A stretch of DNA of 64,000 nt, from contig NZ_JAMBNS010000001.1 in assembly GCF_023715225.1 (NCBI RefSeq), forward strand, positions 744,001 through 808,000. Reading direction: 5' to 3'. Of the stretch, positions 41,794-51,137 are shown piece after piece. Position 1 is the first letter of the stretch. Every line of letters begins with the position of its first letter. Under the pieces are notes generated by a model. That model made no database searches. It had not been told where the DNA came from and saw nothing but the letters and a program-made list of their open reading frames with translations. This DNA is from Robertmurraya korlensis (GTDB lineage Bacteria; Bacillota; Bacilli; Bacillales; Cytobacillaceae). Position numbers and translations under genes: made by a program.

Positions 41794-43110
41794 ATGAACA
41801 AAACCATAAAATTAACGCCTGCTCAATTATTGATTTTTGTTTTTATCTTTTTTATCTTGTTAGGAACGTTTCTTCTGCTATTACCGTTTTCAACAAATCA
41901 ACCAATTACCTTTATTGATGCGTTATTTACCACCGTTTCAGCCATGACAGTAACAGGATTAGGTGTAGTTGATACAGGGACACACTTCACATATGTAGGA
42001 CAATTTATTATCGCATTGCTCATACAGCTTGGTGGATTAGGGATTATGACTTTTTCTGTGTTTATTTTTATTGTTCTAGGAAAGAAGATTGGTTTTAAAC
42101 ATCGACTAATCATGCAACATGCTCTGAACCAAGTAAATATTGGTGGGGTAATAAAGCTAGTCAAGAATTTGTTCTTTTTTTCTATCACCATTGAATTTAT
42201 TGCCATGATTATTTTAGCGCTTCGTCTTGTTCCTGAATTTGGTTGGAAAAAAGGACTGTTTTCAAGCTTTTTTCATTCTATATCAGCATTTAACAATGCT
42301 GGTTTTGCCCTGTGGCCGGATAATCTTATTCAGTTTGTGGGAGATCCTATCATCAATATTATTATTAGTGCTCTTTTCATTATTGGTGGAATAGGATTCA
42401 CCGTTTTAGTTGATCTAAAGGAAAAGAACTCTTTTTCAAAACTTAGCTTACACAGTAAGTTGATGATCGTAGGGACGTTAGTCATTAATATCGTGTCCAT
42501 TTTGCTCATTTTTGCGTTAGAGTATAGAAACCCTCATACTCTTGGCGGTTTAACAACGGTTGAAAAGTTTTGGGCATCTTACTTTCAAGCGGTATCACCA
42601 AGAACAGCAGGATTTAATACCATTGATATTGGTTCAATGAATGATCCAACGATCTTTTTTATTACCATTTTAATGTTTATTGGTGCTGGTAGTGCTTCCA
42701 CAGGTGGTGGGATTAAGTTAACTACCTTTATGGTTATTTTGTTTTCCACGTTTTTCTATTTAAAGGGACGAGATGATATCCAAATTTATCGGAGGAATAT
42801 TCCTTCTGGATATATTGCACGTGTGACAGCAATTGCAATGACCAGTGTGCTTGTAGTGGTACTAGCTGTATTGCTTATTAACATAATAGAACCTATCCCT
42901 TTTTTACCATTGTTGTTTGAAGTAGTATCTGCATTTGGAACAGTCGGGTTGTCTATGGGTATAACAGCTAGCTTGACTGTTCTCGGAAAATTGATCATCA
43001 TCATTGTCATGTTTATTGGAAAAATCGGACCGTTAACATTAATGTTTATGCTTGCAAGACCACAAAAATCGAATTATAAATATCCAGACGAAGAAATATT
43101 AACTGGGTGA
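41794..43110 (+). CDS. TrkH/KtrB family potassium transporter membrane subunit
   Basis: A 438-residue protein with four pore-loop repeats, including ALFTTVSAMTVTGLGVVDTG, FFHSISAFNNAGFALW, YFQAVSPRTAGFNTID and FEVVSAFGTVGLSMGIT, in which the selectivity glycines are kept. KtrB/KtrD subunits carry sodium-dependent potassium uptake with a KtrA/KtrC gating ring; no ktrA/C lies next to it, as in the ktrD case of B. subtilis. ATG 41794 has AGAAGGG upstream. Confidence 0.92.
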   Translation: MNKTIKLTPAQLLIFVFIFFILLGTFLLLLPFSTNQPITFIDALFTTVSAMTVTGLGVVDTGTHFTYVGQFIIALLIQLGGLGIMTFSVFIFIVLGKKIGFKHRLIMQHALNQVNIGGVIKLVKNLFFFSITIEFIAMIILALRLVPEFGWKKGLFSSFFHSISAFNNAGFALWPDNLIQFVGDPIINIIISALFIIGGIGFTVLVDLKEKNSFSKLSLHSKLMIVGTLVINIVSILLIFALEYRNPHTLGGLTTVEKFWASYFQAVSPRTAGFNTIDIGSMNDPTIFFITILMFIGAGSASTGGGIKLTTFMVILFSTFFYLKGRDDIQIYRRNIPSGYIARVTAIAMTSVLVVVLAVLLINIIEPIPFLPLLFEVVSAFGTVGLSMGITASLTVLGKLIIIIVMFIGKIGPLTLMFMLARPQKSNYKYPDEEILTG

Positions 43111-43112
43111 GG

Positions 43113-43146
43113 AAAAAAGAAGGATCCTCGGATCCTTCTTTTTTCT
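43113..43146 (+). terminator. Terminator after the ktrB-like gene
   Basis: AAAAAAGAAGGATCC and GGATCCTTCTTTTTT form a long perfect stem ending in T. Confidence 0.92.
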
Positions 43147-43211
43147 TATCATTATTTATAGTAAAATAGTATGAGGTAGTGAAAAAATAGTGAAAGTACT
43201 AGGTGAAGGAA

Positions 43212-44720
43212 ATGACAACGTACAAACAATTTATTAAACAACTAATCACCAATTATATCATTGGTTCCTTTTTAGCCGTCTTTGGAGTCGGGGGAACGCT
43301 TATGTTTTCAACTATTGATATCACTGTAAATGACCAGTTTTATTTATTATTAATCATGATTCTCTCGGTTATTTGTATGTTCATATGTGAAGCTATTACG
43401 TTTTATTATCATATAAAGCCTATTAAAGTTGTATTTACTTCCACTTATGTAAAAGACGAAGAAGTAAGAAAAGGTCTTAGACAGCTATATCAGTTTCCTA
43501 TCCTTACGGTGAAACGAATTATGCTGCCCCATTTCTTAGGACTATCCATCCCCGCAACATCGTTAGCAGCTATTTTTATTTTGATGGGGAAACTTCACCT
43601 CCCCATGATCTATATCCTTTATTCAACTATCGCAGCCATATTTGTAGCGATTCTTCATGCATTAACGGAATTTTATCTCACTCTTCGAGCGATACAACCC
43701 ATGTCGATAGCGATGAAAGAGATGCTCCAATTAGGTGAAAACTCTTTATTTTTGGAAAATGATATGGTTGTAGCTATTCAGAAGAAATTTCAGTACACCG
43801 TATTAATTATTGGGGTTCTCCCTGTCCTCCTTTTCCTTTTAGCAGCACAAATCAAATGGTCGCAACTAACGGGACTAGAAATGCAAGTCTATTGGCAATG
43901 GGCCGGACTAATTATTGTTTTTACCGTTATCTATTCCGTATTAGTGTCAAGGTTTATGACAAGAGATATTGAAAGTCCACTTCGTCAACTACAGGAATTA
44001 ATGGAAAGTGTTAAAAATGAAAACTATAGCTTTATAAAAACAAATGTGTATACAGATGAATTTTCAAAGGTATTTATTGGATTTAATCATATGGTAAATG
44101 CTATTAATGAACGTGAATCAACTAATAAACAACTATTAGAAAGTTTTATGACATCTCTTTCAACCACTCTTGATGCGAGAGATCCATACACGTCAGGTCA
44201 CTCTTCCCGTGTAGCAAAATTCTCCCTTGAGATTGGTCAAGCCCTTGGCTTAGATAAGGATAATTTAGAAATGCTGTATCAAACAGCATTATTACATGAC
44301 ATAGGAAAAATTGGTGTTCCTGACCATGTATTACTTAAAGAAGGGAAATTAACGGAAGAAGAGTTCGCTCATATTAAAGCTCATCCAGTGATTGGAGAGC
44401 ACATATTAAAGCAAGTACAACCCGCAAGTAAAGTTGCTGGGATGCTACCAGGTATTAGACATCACCATGAACGAATGGATGGAAAAGGGTATCCAGACGG
44501 GTTAAAAGGACAAGAAATTCCTCTTTATGGCCGAATTATTGCAGTTGCGGATAGTTTTGATGCGATGACATCTGATCGTCCATATCGAAAAGGAATGATA
44601 GAAGAAAAAGCATTAAATATCCTTCTTTCAGGGAGAGGTACCCAGTGGGATAGTGAAGTGGTGGATATATTTATTTCTAATAGGAATCGTATAAAAGAAG
44701 AAAGAAGGCCAGCTCGTTAG
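43212..44720 (+). CDS. Membrane HD-GYP domain protein
   Basis: A 502-residue protein: six predicted membrane helices in two groups (about 1-60, 115-160 and 200-250), a HAMP-like linker ([18 protein letters not shown]), then an HD-GYP domain with [45 protein letters not shown] and [13 protein letters not shown]. All metal ligands and the GYP triplet are present, so c-di-GMP (or cyclic-dinucleotide) phosphodiesterase activity is likely. ATG 43212 has AGGTG seven bases upstream. A second dinucleotide-signalling-type gene, EAL-HDOD, is at 54142. Confidence 0.92.
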   Translation: MTTYKQFIKQLITNYIIGSFLAVFGVGGTLMFSTIDITVNDQFYLLLIMILSVICMFICEAITFYYHIKPIKVVFTSTYVKDEEVRKGLRQLYQFPILTVKRIMLPHFLGLSIPATSLAAIFILMGKLHLPMIYILYSTIAAIFVAILHALTEFYLTLRAIQPMSIAMKEMLQLGENSLFLENDMVVAIQKKFQYTVLIIGVLPVLLFLLAAQIKWSQLTGLEMQVYWQWAGLIIVFTVIYSVLVSRFMTRDIESPLRQLQELMESVKNENYSFIKTNVYTDEFSKVFIGFNHMVNAINERESTNKQLLESFMTSLSTTLDARDPYTSGHSSRVAKFSLEIGQALGLDKDNLEMLYQTALLHDIGKIGVPDHVLLKEGKLTEEEFAHIKAHPVIGEHILKQVQPASKVAGMLPGIRHHHERMDGKGYPDGLKGQEIPLYGRIIAVADSFDAMTSDRPYRKGMIEEKALNILLSGRGTQWDSEVVDIFISNRNRIKEERRPAR

Positions 44721-44738
44721 TTAGAACTGGCCTTCTTT
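44701..44738. terminator. Bidirectional terminator, HD-GYP gene / MATE gene
   Basis: AAAGAAGGCCAG (44701-44712) pairs perfectly with CTGGCCTTCTTT (44727-44738) across the overlapping stops. Confidence 0.85.
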
Positions 44739-46084
44739 CTATATATTTTTCTTTGTACATAGATCAGACGACTTGATAAACATATAGCGCCAACGGCTAA
44801 TCCTGAAATGAGGCCAATCCAGTAACCAAAAGCACCCCAATCAGTATAATTGCCTAAATAGTAGCCGAATGGAAGGCCCACTATCCAATAAGAAACAAGT
44901 GACATAATAAATGTGATATTAACATCCTTGTAGCCGCGTAGAGCACCTTGAACAGGTGCTTGAATGGCATCAGAAAGCTGGAAAAATAATGCATACAATA
45001 AGAAATGTGCCGTTAATTGTAATACTTCATGATCGCTTGTATAAATAGAGGCAATTTCTGTTCGTAATAGAGCTAAAATAATTCCGCATACAAGAGCCAT
45101 ACTAACAGCCATTATTAATCCAATCCAGCTATAGATTTGAGCATCACGGTACCGTTTTGCCCCCACTTCAAAGCCAACAACGATTGTTAGAGCCATGGAT
45201 ATGCTGAGAGGAATCATGTAAAGAAAAGACGCGAAGTTAAGAGCCGCTTGATGAGAAGCAATCGTAACGGTATTAAAGGTACTCATCAAAAGAGTAACAG
45301 CTGCAAAAATACTGGTCTCAAAAAATATCGCTAAGCCAATCGGAATGCCAATCATAAGTATTTCTTTCCAAGCTTTTAGTGCTAATGGATAAATCTTACT
45401 GAACACATGGAAGGTTGAGAAAGACTCTTTAGTAGTAATAATCCATATCGCAATCCCTGTTACCATCCAATATGTTATGGCCGTCGCATAGCCAGCACCA
45501 ACTCCCCCGAGCTCAGGAAACCCTAATTTTCCATATATAAGTATATAGTTAAAAATAATATTAATAGGAAGGGAGGAAAGAGCAATAAACATGGTAACTC
45601 TAGTTTTTCCAAGTGCATCGATAAATGAACGCAGTACTTGATAGACAAATAGGGGGATAATCCCAAAACTAAGAGCTACTAAGTAGTCATGAGCAATAAG
45701 TTCAACAGCTGGTTCAAGACTCATAGATTGAAGAATATAGTCTAATGTAAACGCACCAATGATAAGAACAACTATTGCTAGGGTGATTGATAGATAAACG
45801 CCTTGAATGACCTGAAAAGGTATTTCCTTGCGTTTCTTTGCTCCAATTAGTTGGGATACAACTGGAGTTATTGCAAGCAAAATCCCACTTAAACCTGTAA
45901 ATACAGGAGTCCAAATACTCGTACCAATGGCAACACCTGCTAGATCAATCGGACTGTAATGACCTGACATGGTGGTATCAAAAAAATTCATTGAAAATAA
46001 AGCAAGTTGAGTAACGAGAATGGGTAAAAGAATGTACAAAAGTTGGTTGATTTTTTCTTTCTTTGTTTGTGTTTGATTCATCAT
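44717..46084 (-). CDS. MATE family multidrug efflux transporter
   Basis: A 455-residue transporter with twelve predicted helices in two related halves, of the NorM-like MATE group. Family features: [70 protein letters not shown]. It would export cationic drugs against a sodium or proton gradient. ATG 46084 has GAGGAA upstream. A TATAAT promoter lies at 46120-46125 on this strand. Confidence 0.92.
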   Translation of the reverse strand: MMNQTQTKKEKINQLLYILLPILVTQLALFSMNFFDTTMSGHYSPIDLAGVAIGTSIWTPVFTGLSGILLAITPVVSQLIGAKKRKEIPFQVIQGVYLSITLAIVVLIIGAFTLDYILQSMSLEPAVELIAHDYLVALSFGIIPLFVYQVLRSFIDALGKTRVTMFIALSSLPINIIFNYILIYGKLGFPELGGVGAGYATAITYWMVTGIAIWIITTKESFSTFHVFSKIYPLALKAWKEILMIGIPIGLAIFFETSIFAAVTLLMSTFNTVTIASHQAALNFASFLYMIPLSISMALTIVVGFEVGAKRYRDAQIYSWIGLIMAVSMALVCGIILALLRTEIASIYTSDHEVLQLTAHFLLYALFFQLSDAIQAPVQGALRGYKDVNITFIMSLVSYWIVGLPFGYYLGNYTDWGAFGYWIGLISGLAVGAICLSSRLIYVQRKIYRKKASSN

Positions 46085-46119
46085 GTTTTTCCTCAGTTTC
46101 TTTTCAAGTAACGATTGAA

Positions 46120-46148
46120 ATTATAACACATTTACTTCTGTTGCCGAA
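46120..46148 (-). promoter_or_regulatory. Promoter of the MATE gene
   Basis: On the minus strand TTCGGC (46148-46143), 17 bases, TATAAT (46125-46120) with an extended TGT in front. Confidence 0.65.
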
Positions 46149-46282
46149 CAAATTTTTGACACAAACCTGTCACTAACATGTCATAATATTTTTTAATTTT
46201 ATGAACAGTTTGATAAGGGTGAATGAAATCTAATTCTATTGTGAAAAATGAAGACAACATCTTTTGAAAGGAAGCGACCTGC

Positions 46283-46432
46283 ATGAATTTCAACTTAAAC
46301 CGTATTAATCCCAATCAAACTCAGGTAATATACATGGATGGACGTTTTGAAACACTCACAAATGAAGAACTTGATGAGCTGCTTACGACCGACTTTTTGT
46401 ATCAGGAGGAAATCCCTCAACAACCACAATAA
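46283..46432 (+). CDS. Small hypothetical protein (49 aa)
   Basis: Encodes MNFNLNRINPNQTQVIYMDG, then RFETLTNEELDELLTTDFLY and QEEIPQQPQ. AAAGGA precedes the ATG by ten bases and a strong terminator follows the stop, so it is probably a real gene. No signal peptide or known domain. Confidence 0.62.
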   Translation: MNFNLNRINPNQTQVIYMDGRFETLTNEELDELLTTDFLYQEEIPQQPQ

Positions 46433-46466
46433 AAGAAACGCTCCTATATTAAAGAGCGTTTCTTTG
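46432..46466. terminator. Bidirectional terminator, 49-aa gene / GNAT gene
   Basis: AAAGAAACGCTC pairs perfectly with GAGCGTTTCTTT around a 10-base loop. Confidence 0.9.
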
Positions 46467-46478
46467 ATGAATTTACGT

Positions 46479-47057
46479 TTATGCTTCTAATAGGTGTGTT
46501 GAATCTTGATGTAATGGTTGTTGCGATTGATGATGACTTTCACGCTTAACATGCAATGTGTATAAATCTTTTGGTATTTCGTATAAGTTATAAAGATCTT
46601 CATCTTTGTTTAATTGGTCAAGTAAAGCTTTTCTCGTTTCATTAGCGCAAATCACATAAGGTAATTTCTCTGCTGCTTTTTGCGAGCGTACGTTAACCTT
46701 TCTTATTCGCATATAAATGGTCTCTATCCCTAACTCATAAAATAGCTCTTCAAAAAAAGCTTCTTTAGCTATCTTATTGTATCCTTTTCCATGAAATGGT
46801 TTTCCTAGCCAGGTGCCAAGAAAGCCTGCATTGTCCTCGATATCAAACAAATTAATTGTTCCTATTGGAGATCCCCATTCATCAAGGATCGTACGAGAGA
46901 TTATTTCTCCACGTTCTTCTGCTTCAATTGTTTGTTTTGTAATAAATAGATATTCGTCATAACAACGTGCTTTTTGACGCACAAAAGGAAAGACTTCTGG
47001 ATGCGTCATTAAATCGTAAAGTGCATGGCAGTCGTGAAGCTCGCGCTTCTTGATCAT
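46479..47057 (-). CDS. GNAT family N-acetyltransferase
   Basis: A protein of about 192 residues. The RimJ/RimL-type GNAT pattern is clear: RTILDEWGSPIGTINLFDIEDNAGFLGTWLGKPFHGKGYNKIAKEAFFEELFYELGIETIYMRIRKVNVRSQKAAEKLP. The substrate is unknown; the His/Gln-rich tail (HHQSQQPLHQ) is unusual. ATG 47057 has GGAGGG six bases upstream. A structured leader with a possible uORF lies directly upstream. Confidence 0.88.
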   Translation of the reverse strand: MIKKRELHDCHALYDLMTHPEVFPFVRQKARCYDEYLFITKQTIEAEERGEIISRTILDEWGSPIGTINLFDIEDNAGFLGTWLGKPFHGKGYNKIAKEAFFEELFYELGIETIYMRIRKVNVRSQKAAEKLPYVICANETRKALLDQLNKDEDLYNLYEIPKDLYTLHVKRESHHQSQQPLHQDSTHLLEA

Positions 47058-47063
47058 GTGTAT

Positions 47064-47208
47064 CCCTCCAATATGAGGACAGTCCGACTCCATGACAAAT
47101 AGAGACTCCGATCCTACCCTCGAAATTTTTTGTAGTGCTAAAAAATTTCGGGGTGGGAATCGAACCCACTAGAACCAGATACCTGGTGGCGCACCATTTG
47201 CCTTCCCT
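47064..47208 (-). promoter_or_regulatory. Structured leader RNA of the GNAT gene with possible uORF
   Basis: Read on the minus strand, a 19-codon ORF (47197-47138; MVRHQVSGSSGFDSHPEIF) with AGGGAAGG upstream runs through a tRNA T-arm-like hairpin (GTGGG-TTCGATT-CCCAC, 47169-47153) and stops in the loop of a 14-bp hairpin (47118-47131 with 47140-47153). A short CCTC/GAGG hairpin then covers the GNAT ribosome site. A complete tRNA cannot be folded. The rest of the gap to 47357 is AT-rich with nothing recognised. Function is inference. Confidence 0.45.
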
Positions 47209-47357
47209 AGTCTTGCCTATATTTTATTCTAATAAAATAAATTACATATTACTCACTAAAGTATCATACTAAAATTTATTCCCGATTGGAATAGGAAAAT
47301 GCATAGAAATTGATCTATTTTTATCGTCAATTTTTGACAGACAAAATCCTACAAAAA

Positions 47358-48485
47358 TCATGCTTGACTATATACAATAACGCCTTTTATCATTGTCCAT
47401 TTTGGTTTTGATAAAAAATGGAATGGATGATGACTCCAAAGAACAAGGTCTGCTTCTTTACCAATTTCTATGCTTCCGATTTTATCATCGAGGCGTAAAT
47501 TTCGTGCTGGTAATATAGTAATTCCTTCTAATGCCTTTTGCTCTGGTAATCCTTCTCGAGTAGCAATCGCTGCACAGATATTTAAGTACTGGATAGGGGT
47601 ATATGGATGATCCGTAGTAATGGAGACTTCCACTCCGTGGTCCGTTAATTCTTGATACGTTTTCCAGCTTTTGTTTTTTAGTTCTACTTTTGAACGCCTT
47701 GTTAGGGTTGGGCCAACACTAACCTTAAGACCAATCCCTTGCAATTCTTCTGCAACAAGATGGCCTTCTGTACAATGTTCAATTCGTAAATCAAGGTTAA
47801 ATTCTTCAGCAAATCGAACCGCCGAAATGATATCATCTGCCCGATGAGCATGTATACGAACTGGTATTTCCCGCTTTAATGCCATAACAATCGGGGCAAT
47901 CCGTAACATATCTGGATTGTCACAATATTGAGCTTCTCTAAACTTTTCACGAAGCATTCCCATGATTCCCATTCTGGTGATCGAATCATTATTCCCTTGA
48001 CTATGGATTCTCTTTGGATTTTCACCTAATGCAATTTTTAGTCCGGCTGTTTCTTGTGCAATCATCTTTTTAATGTTTTTTCCAAATGTCTTAATGACAG
48101 AGGTCGTCCCGCCTATAATGTTTGCGCTGCCTGGCATAACATGAGCCGTGGTGATTCCATGCTTGATTGCATCAGAAAAGGCAGGGTCAAGTGGGTACAC
48201 ACCATCTATGGCACGAACATGGGGACTCATCGGATCGATTGTTTCGTTTGCATCGTTTCCTGCCCAGCCTGTTCCTTCATCGTAAAGACCTAAGTGGGTA
48301 TGAGTATCAATAAAACCCGGTAATAAAAAATAACCATTACAATCAATGATCTTTGTTGCACTATCTGAAGCAATTTTAGGATGTATTTTACTTATTTTAC
48401 CATCTTCAATTAAAATATCCCCACAATAAATGGGTTTTGAAGTAATGGGATAAATATGAGCGTTTTTTAATAGTATTTTATTCAT
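47358..48485 (-). CDS. Amidohydrolase family protein
   Basis: A 375-residue metal-dependent hydrolase. The first metal pair is in PGFIDTHTHLGL; further ligands are likely in RIHAHRADD and RIEHCTEGH, and the catalytic Asp in ITTDHPYTP. The C-terminal ending GKEADLVLWSHHPFHFLSKP is typical of imidazolonepropionase/prolidase-like amidohydrolases (COG1228). The substrate cannot be read from sequence. It stands alone with a weak ribosome site. Confidence 0.87.
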   Translation of the reverse strand: MNKILLKNAHIYPITSKPIYCGDILIEDGKISKIHPKIASDSATKIIDCNGYFLLPGFIDTHTHLGLYDEGTGWAGNDANETIDPMSPHVRAIDGVYPLDPAFSDAIKHGITTAHVMPGSANIIGGTTSVIKTFGKNIKKMIAQETAGLKIALGENPKRIHSQGNNDSITRMGIMGMLREKFREAQYCDNPDMLRIAPIVMALKREIPVRIHAHRADDIISAVRFAEEFNLDLRIEHCTEGHLVAEELQGIGLKVSVGPTLTRRSKVELKNKSWKTYQELTDHGVEVSITTDHPYTPIQYLNICAAIATREGLPEQKALEGITILPARNLRLDDKIGSIEIGKEADLVLWSHHPFHFLSKPKWTMIKGVIVYSQA

Positions 48486-48548
48486 CTTTTCAACCTAACT
48501 TTCATTTATAATCTTTTACGAGTCAATCTCTCAAACTAAAAAGAATGG

Positions 48549-48571
48549 AAAAAACCCACCAGAAGGTGAGT
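48549..48571 (-). terminator. Terminator after uppP
   Basis: On the minus strand CTCACC, TTCT, GGTGGG and a T tract. Confidence 0.7.
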
Positions 48572-48574
48572 GTA

Positions 48575-49357
48575 TTAAAAAATTCTCATCAACTGTAGTA
48601 TGATGATTAATAGTCCTAATATCCAAACATACACAGCAAAAAAACGTAAGGAGTGCTTCTTTAAGAAATTTATCATCCATACAACGGCAATATATCCAAA
48701 TAAAGCAGAAGCAATGGTCGCAATAAGGAGACTGCTAAAGCTGATATTTTCAACCTGTCCCGATGCTAATTCTCCGAATTGTAAAACCACTCCACCAGCA
48801 ATAGCAGGAATAGAAAGTAGAAATGAGAAGTAGGCAGCTGTTTCGCGATCAAGTTTTCTGAATAGACCCGCGGCAATAGTTAACCCTGAACGGGATACGG
48901 CAGGAAAGATAGCTGCAGCTTGGAAGGTTCCGATGAATAAAGCATCTCCGTATGTGATTGAATGTAGCGATTTTTCACCTCGACGTACACCCTCAGCAAT
49001 CCATAAAATAATTCCAGTAATAATAAATTCCCAGCCAATGGTGATACCTGTCTTAGAGATAGAATCAAATAAATCACTTAATAAGAGCCCAACTATAACC
49101 GCTGGGATCGTACCAATGATAACAAGTTTAGAAAGCTTTCCAAAAGGATTCTTTATGATCGTAATGAGTTCATTTTTATAAATGACTAAAACCGCTAATA
49201 GCGTTCCGATATGTAGCATCGTATCTAAGAAAATACCCGCCTCATCAAGTCCAAATAAATGCCTTCCTAAATACAAGTGACCAGTACTAGAGATGGGAAT
49301 AAATTCAGTTAATCCCTGTATAATACCGAGTACCAATGCTTCTATTTTAGACATCAT
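48575..49357 (-). CDS. uppP: Undecaprenyl-diphosphatase UppP (BacA)
   Basis: A protein of about 260 residues with eight predicted membrane helices. It recycles undecaprenyl pyrophosphate to the phosphate carrier for wall synthesis and gives bacitracin resistance. Signatures: GIIQGLTEFIPISSTGHL and the second conserved loop PAVSRSGLTIAAGL. ATG 49357 has AGAGGTG nine bases upstream; the longer GTG start lies inside that site. Confidence 0.95.
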   Translation of the reverse strand: MMSKIEALVLGIIQGLTEFIPISSTGHLYLGRHLFGLDEAGIFLDTMLHIGTLLAVLVIYKNELITIIKNPFGKLSKLVIIGTIPAVIVGLLLSDLFDSISKTGITIGWEFIITGIILWIAEGVRRGEKSLHSITYGDALFIGTFQAAAIFPAVSRSGLTIAAGLFRKLDRETAAYFSFLLSIPAIAGGVVLQFGELASGQVENISFSSLLIATIASALFGYIAVVWMINFLKKHSLRFFAVYVWILGLLIIILQLMRIF

Positions 49358-49514
49358 TAGCTGCTTCACCTCTTTATAAGTTGACTACTATATATCTATG
49401 GCAGCATGTCCTGAACAAGAACTATCCAAGCCGGAATATTTGTACATAAATCTCCTGAAACCTTTCATAATTTCAACCGTAAATAATACTATAGGATAAA
49501 AAGGAGTGAATAGA

Positions 49515-49838
49515 ATGCCAACAAATGAAGAAAGAACCTTGGCTGCTGCCATTTATGTGATTAGCTTTTTTACGGTGTTTATCGGGCCATTACTGATCTG
49601 GCTTATTAAAAAAGATTCTTCCCCATACATTGATTACCATGGAAAAGAGTACATGAACTTTTTTATCTCTTACACCGTCTACACGTTTGTTAGTGTTATT
49701 TTAATGATGATCTTAATTGGATTTTTAACCATTTGGGTAGTTGGACTGGCTGGATTTATCTTTACGATTATTGGGGCAATTAAAGCGTACGAGGGAACAT
49801 CTTATCGAATACCGTTTATTTTCCGCCTCCTCCGATAA
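49515..49838 (+). CDS. DUF4870 family membrane protein
   Basis: A 107-residue protein with three predicted helices and the DUF4870 pattern (LIWLIKKDSSPYIDYHGKEYMNFFISYTVY). Function is unknown. ATG 49515 has AAAGGAG eight bases upstream; the GTG at 49506 lies too close. Ends at a short terminator. Confidence 0.85.
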   Translation: MPTNEERTLAAAIYVISFFTVFIGPLLIWLIKKDSSPYIDYHGKEYMNFFISYTVYTFVSVILMMILIGFLTIWVVGLAGFIFTIIGAIKAYEGTSYRIPFIFRLLR

Positions 49839-49850
49839 TGTTCCACATAT

Positions 49851-49878
49851 AAAGCCTAGAGGAATCTGGGCTTTTTTG
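49851..49878 (+). terminator. Terminator after the DUF4870 gene
   Basis: AAAGCCTAGA pairs with TCTGGGCTTT (one G-U), then T. Confidence 0.8.
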
Positions 49879-49898
49879 TATGTAAGAAAAATAAAATT

Positions 49899-49907
49899 TG
49901 TTATAAT
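49899..49907 (+). promoter_or_regulatory. Extended -10 promoter of the patatin gene
   Basis: TGTTATAAT: TGn followed by a perfect TATAAT, 37 bases before the GTG start. No clear -35. Confidence 0.6.
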
Positions 49908-49943
49908 ATGTAAATGAAGGGTATGTAGAAAGGAAGTAATGAT

Positions 49944-50792
49944 GTGTTTGTAGATGGAACAGGTCTTGTATTAGAAGGCGGCGGAATGCGCGGAGTATAT
50001 ACGGCAGGTGTGTTAGAAAGTTTTTTAGAAAATGGATTATCCTTTCCTTATGTTATAGGAGTGTCTGCAGGTGCTTGTAATGCTGCCTCGTATTTATCAC
50101 AGCAAAAAGGGAGAAATAAAAGGGTGAATTTAGAGTATATATCCGATTCCCGTTATCTCTCTTTGCAAAATTATATAAAAAAACGGGAGTTATTTGGCAT
50201 GGATTTCATCTTCAATGAAATTCCATCAAGGCTAATACCATTTGACTTCGAATCCTTTTATCAAAATAATACAGAATTTGTGATTGGAACAACCGACTGT
50301 GCATCGGGTGAACCTGTGTATTTTAATAAAAGTGATTATGGTCAAGAAATGCTGACCGTATTGAAGGCGTCGAGCTCTCTTCCATTTGTATCACAAGAAA
50401 TATTTTATAAAGGTAAATACTTACTAGATGGAGGAATTAGTGATTCAATTCCATTAAAAAAGGCTAAGAGTGATGGTTATGAGAAGAATGTTGTTGTATT
50501 AACTAGAAACGATGGGTACACAAAAAAACCATCCCGATTTGGTTTTCTTGTAAAAAAGAGGTATCCTCACTATCCCGGTCTTCAACGAGCATTAACACGC
50601 CGGTATCAAATGTATAATGACACAATAAATGAAATTATTCGGGAAGAAAAGAAAGGAAATATAATGGTTATCCGACCATCAAGCCCAATAAAGGTTGGCC
50701 GATTAGAGAGAAATGCGACGAGACTAGAAGAATTATATCAACAAGGATACGAGGATGGCCTTGCTAGTATCCATGCTATTATGAAGCTTTAA
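49944..50792 (+). CDS. Patatin-like phospholipase
   Basis: A 282-residue cytoplasmic patatin-fold acyl hydrolase: oxyanion loop LEGGGMRGVYTAGVL, nucleophile Ser in GVSAGACN (GxSxG), and catalytic Asp in LLDGGISDSIPL (DGG/A). GTG start with AAAGGA nine bases upstream. A YjjU/RssA-type lipase is the closest description; the lipid substrate is unknown. Confidence 0.92.
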   Translation: MFVDGTGLVLEGGGMRGVYTAGVLESFLENGLSFPYVIGVSAGACNAASYLSQQKGRNKRVNLEYISDSRYLSLQNYIKKRELFGMDFIFNEIPSRLIPFDFESFYQNNTEFVIGTTDCASGEPVYFNKSDYGQEMLTVLKASSSLPFVSQEIFYKGKYLLDGGISDSIPLKKAKSDGYEKNVVVLTRNDGYTKKPSRFGFLVKKRYPHYPGLQRALTRRYQMYNDTINEIIREEKKGNIMVIRPSSPIKVGRLERNATRLEELYQQGYEDGLASIHAIMKL

Positions 50793-50870
50793 GCAATTAC
50801 AAAAAAATGAGTTTCATAGATTGGTTTTGTTTTGAATACACTGTAAAACATTAGCAGGGAGGAGATTAAA

Positions 50871-51065
50871 ATGACGGTATGGGTCTTACTTGCACTTACA
50901 CCTTTTATTACTCTCTTGTTTCTTGAAGAGGTTATTCAATTCTTTTATCAGCGTTATGTGTATGGGGCTGGAAAGGTAGAAAAGAAACTATCATTTTATA
51001 TTGGGATATGTTTGAAAAAAGTGAAGAATGTAATTCAACGCACAAAAGTAAGGGTGCAAGGTTAA
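50871..51065 (+). CDS. Small membrane protein (64 aa)
   Basis: An N-terminal hydrophobic helix (VWVLLALTPFITLLFLEEVI) followed by a basic cytoplasmic tail (GKVEKKLSFYIGICLKKVKN, then a QG end). GGGAGGAG precedes the ATG, so translation is likely. No family recognised. Confidence 0.68.
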   Translation: MTVWVLLALTPFITLLFLEEVIQFFYQRYVYGAGKVEKKLSFYIGICLKKVKNVIQRTKVRVQG

Positions 51066-51137
51066 TAAGAAGTATCATGAATAGAGAAACAGTTTCATAG
51101 AATGAATTAGGGAAATTTTTTCTAAGGAGACTGTTTT

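Noticed and set aside
41898-42206. Open frame opposite the potassium-transporter gene
   Set aside because: It lies wholly inside a strongly conserved membrane-protein gene on the other strand and lacks a ribosome site; it is a shadow frame.
47150-47230. Possible tRNA gene on the minus strand
   Set aside because: Only a T-arm-like hairpin fits. The 7-bp acceptor stem has no 5' partner, the second hairpin has a 4-base loop instead of an anticodon loop, and there is no CCA end.
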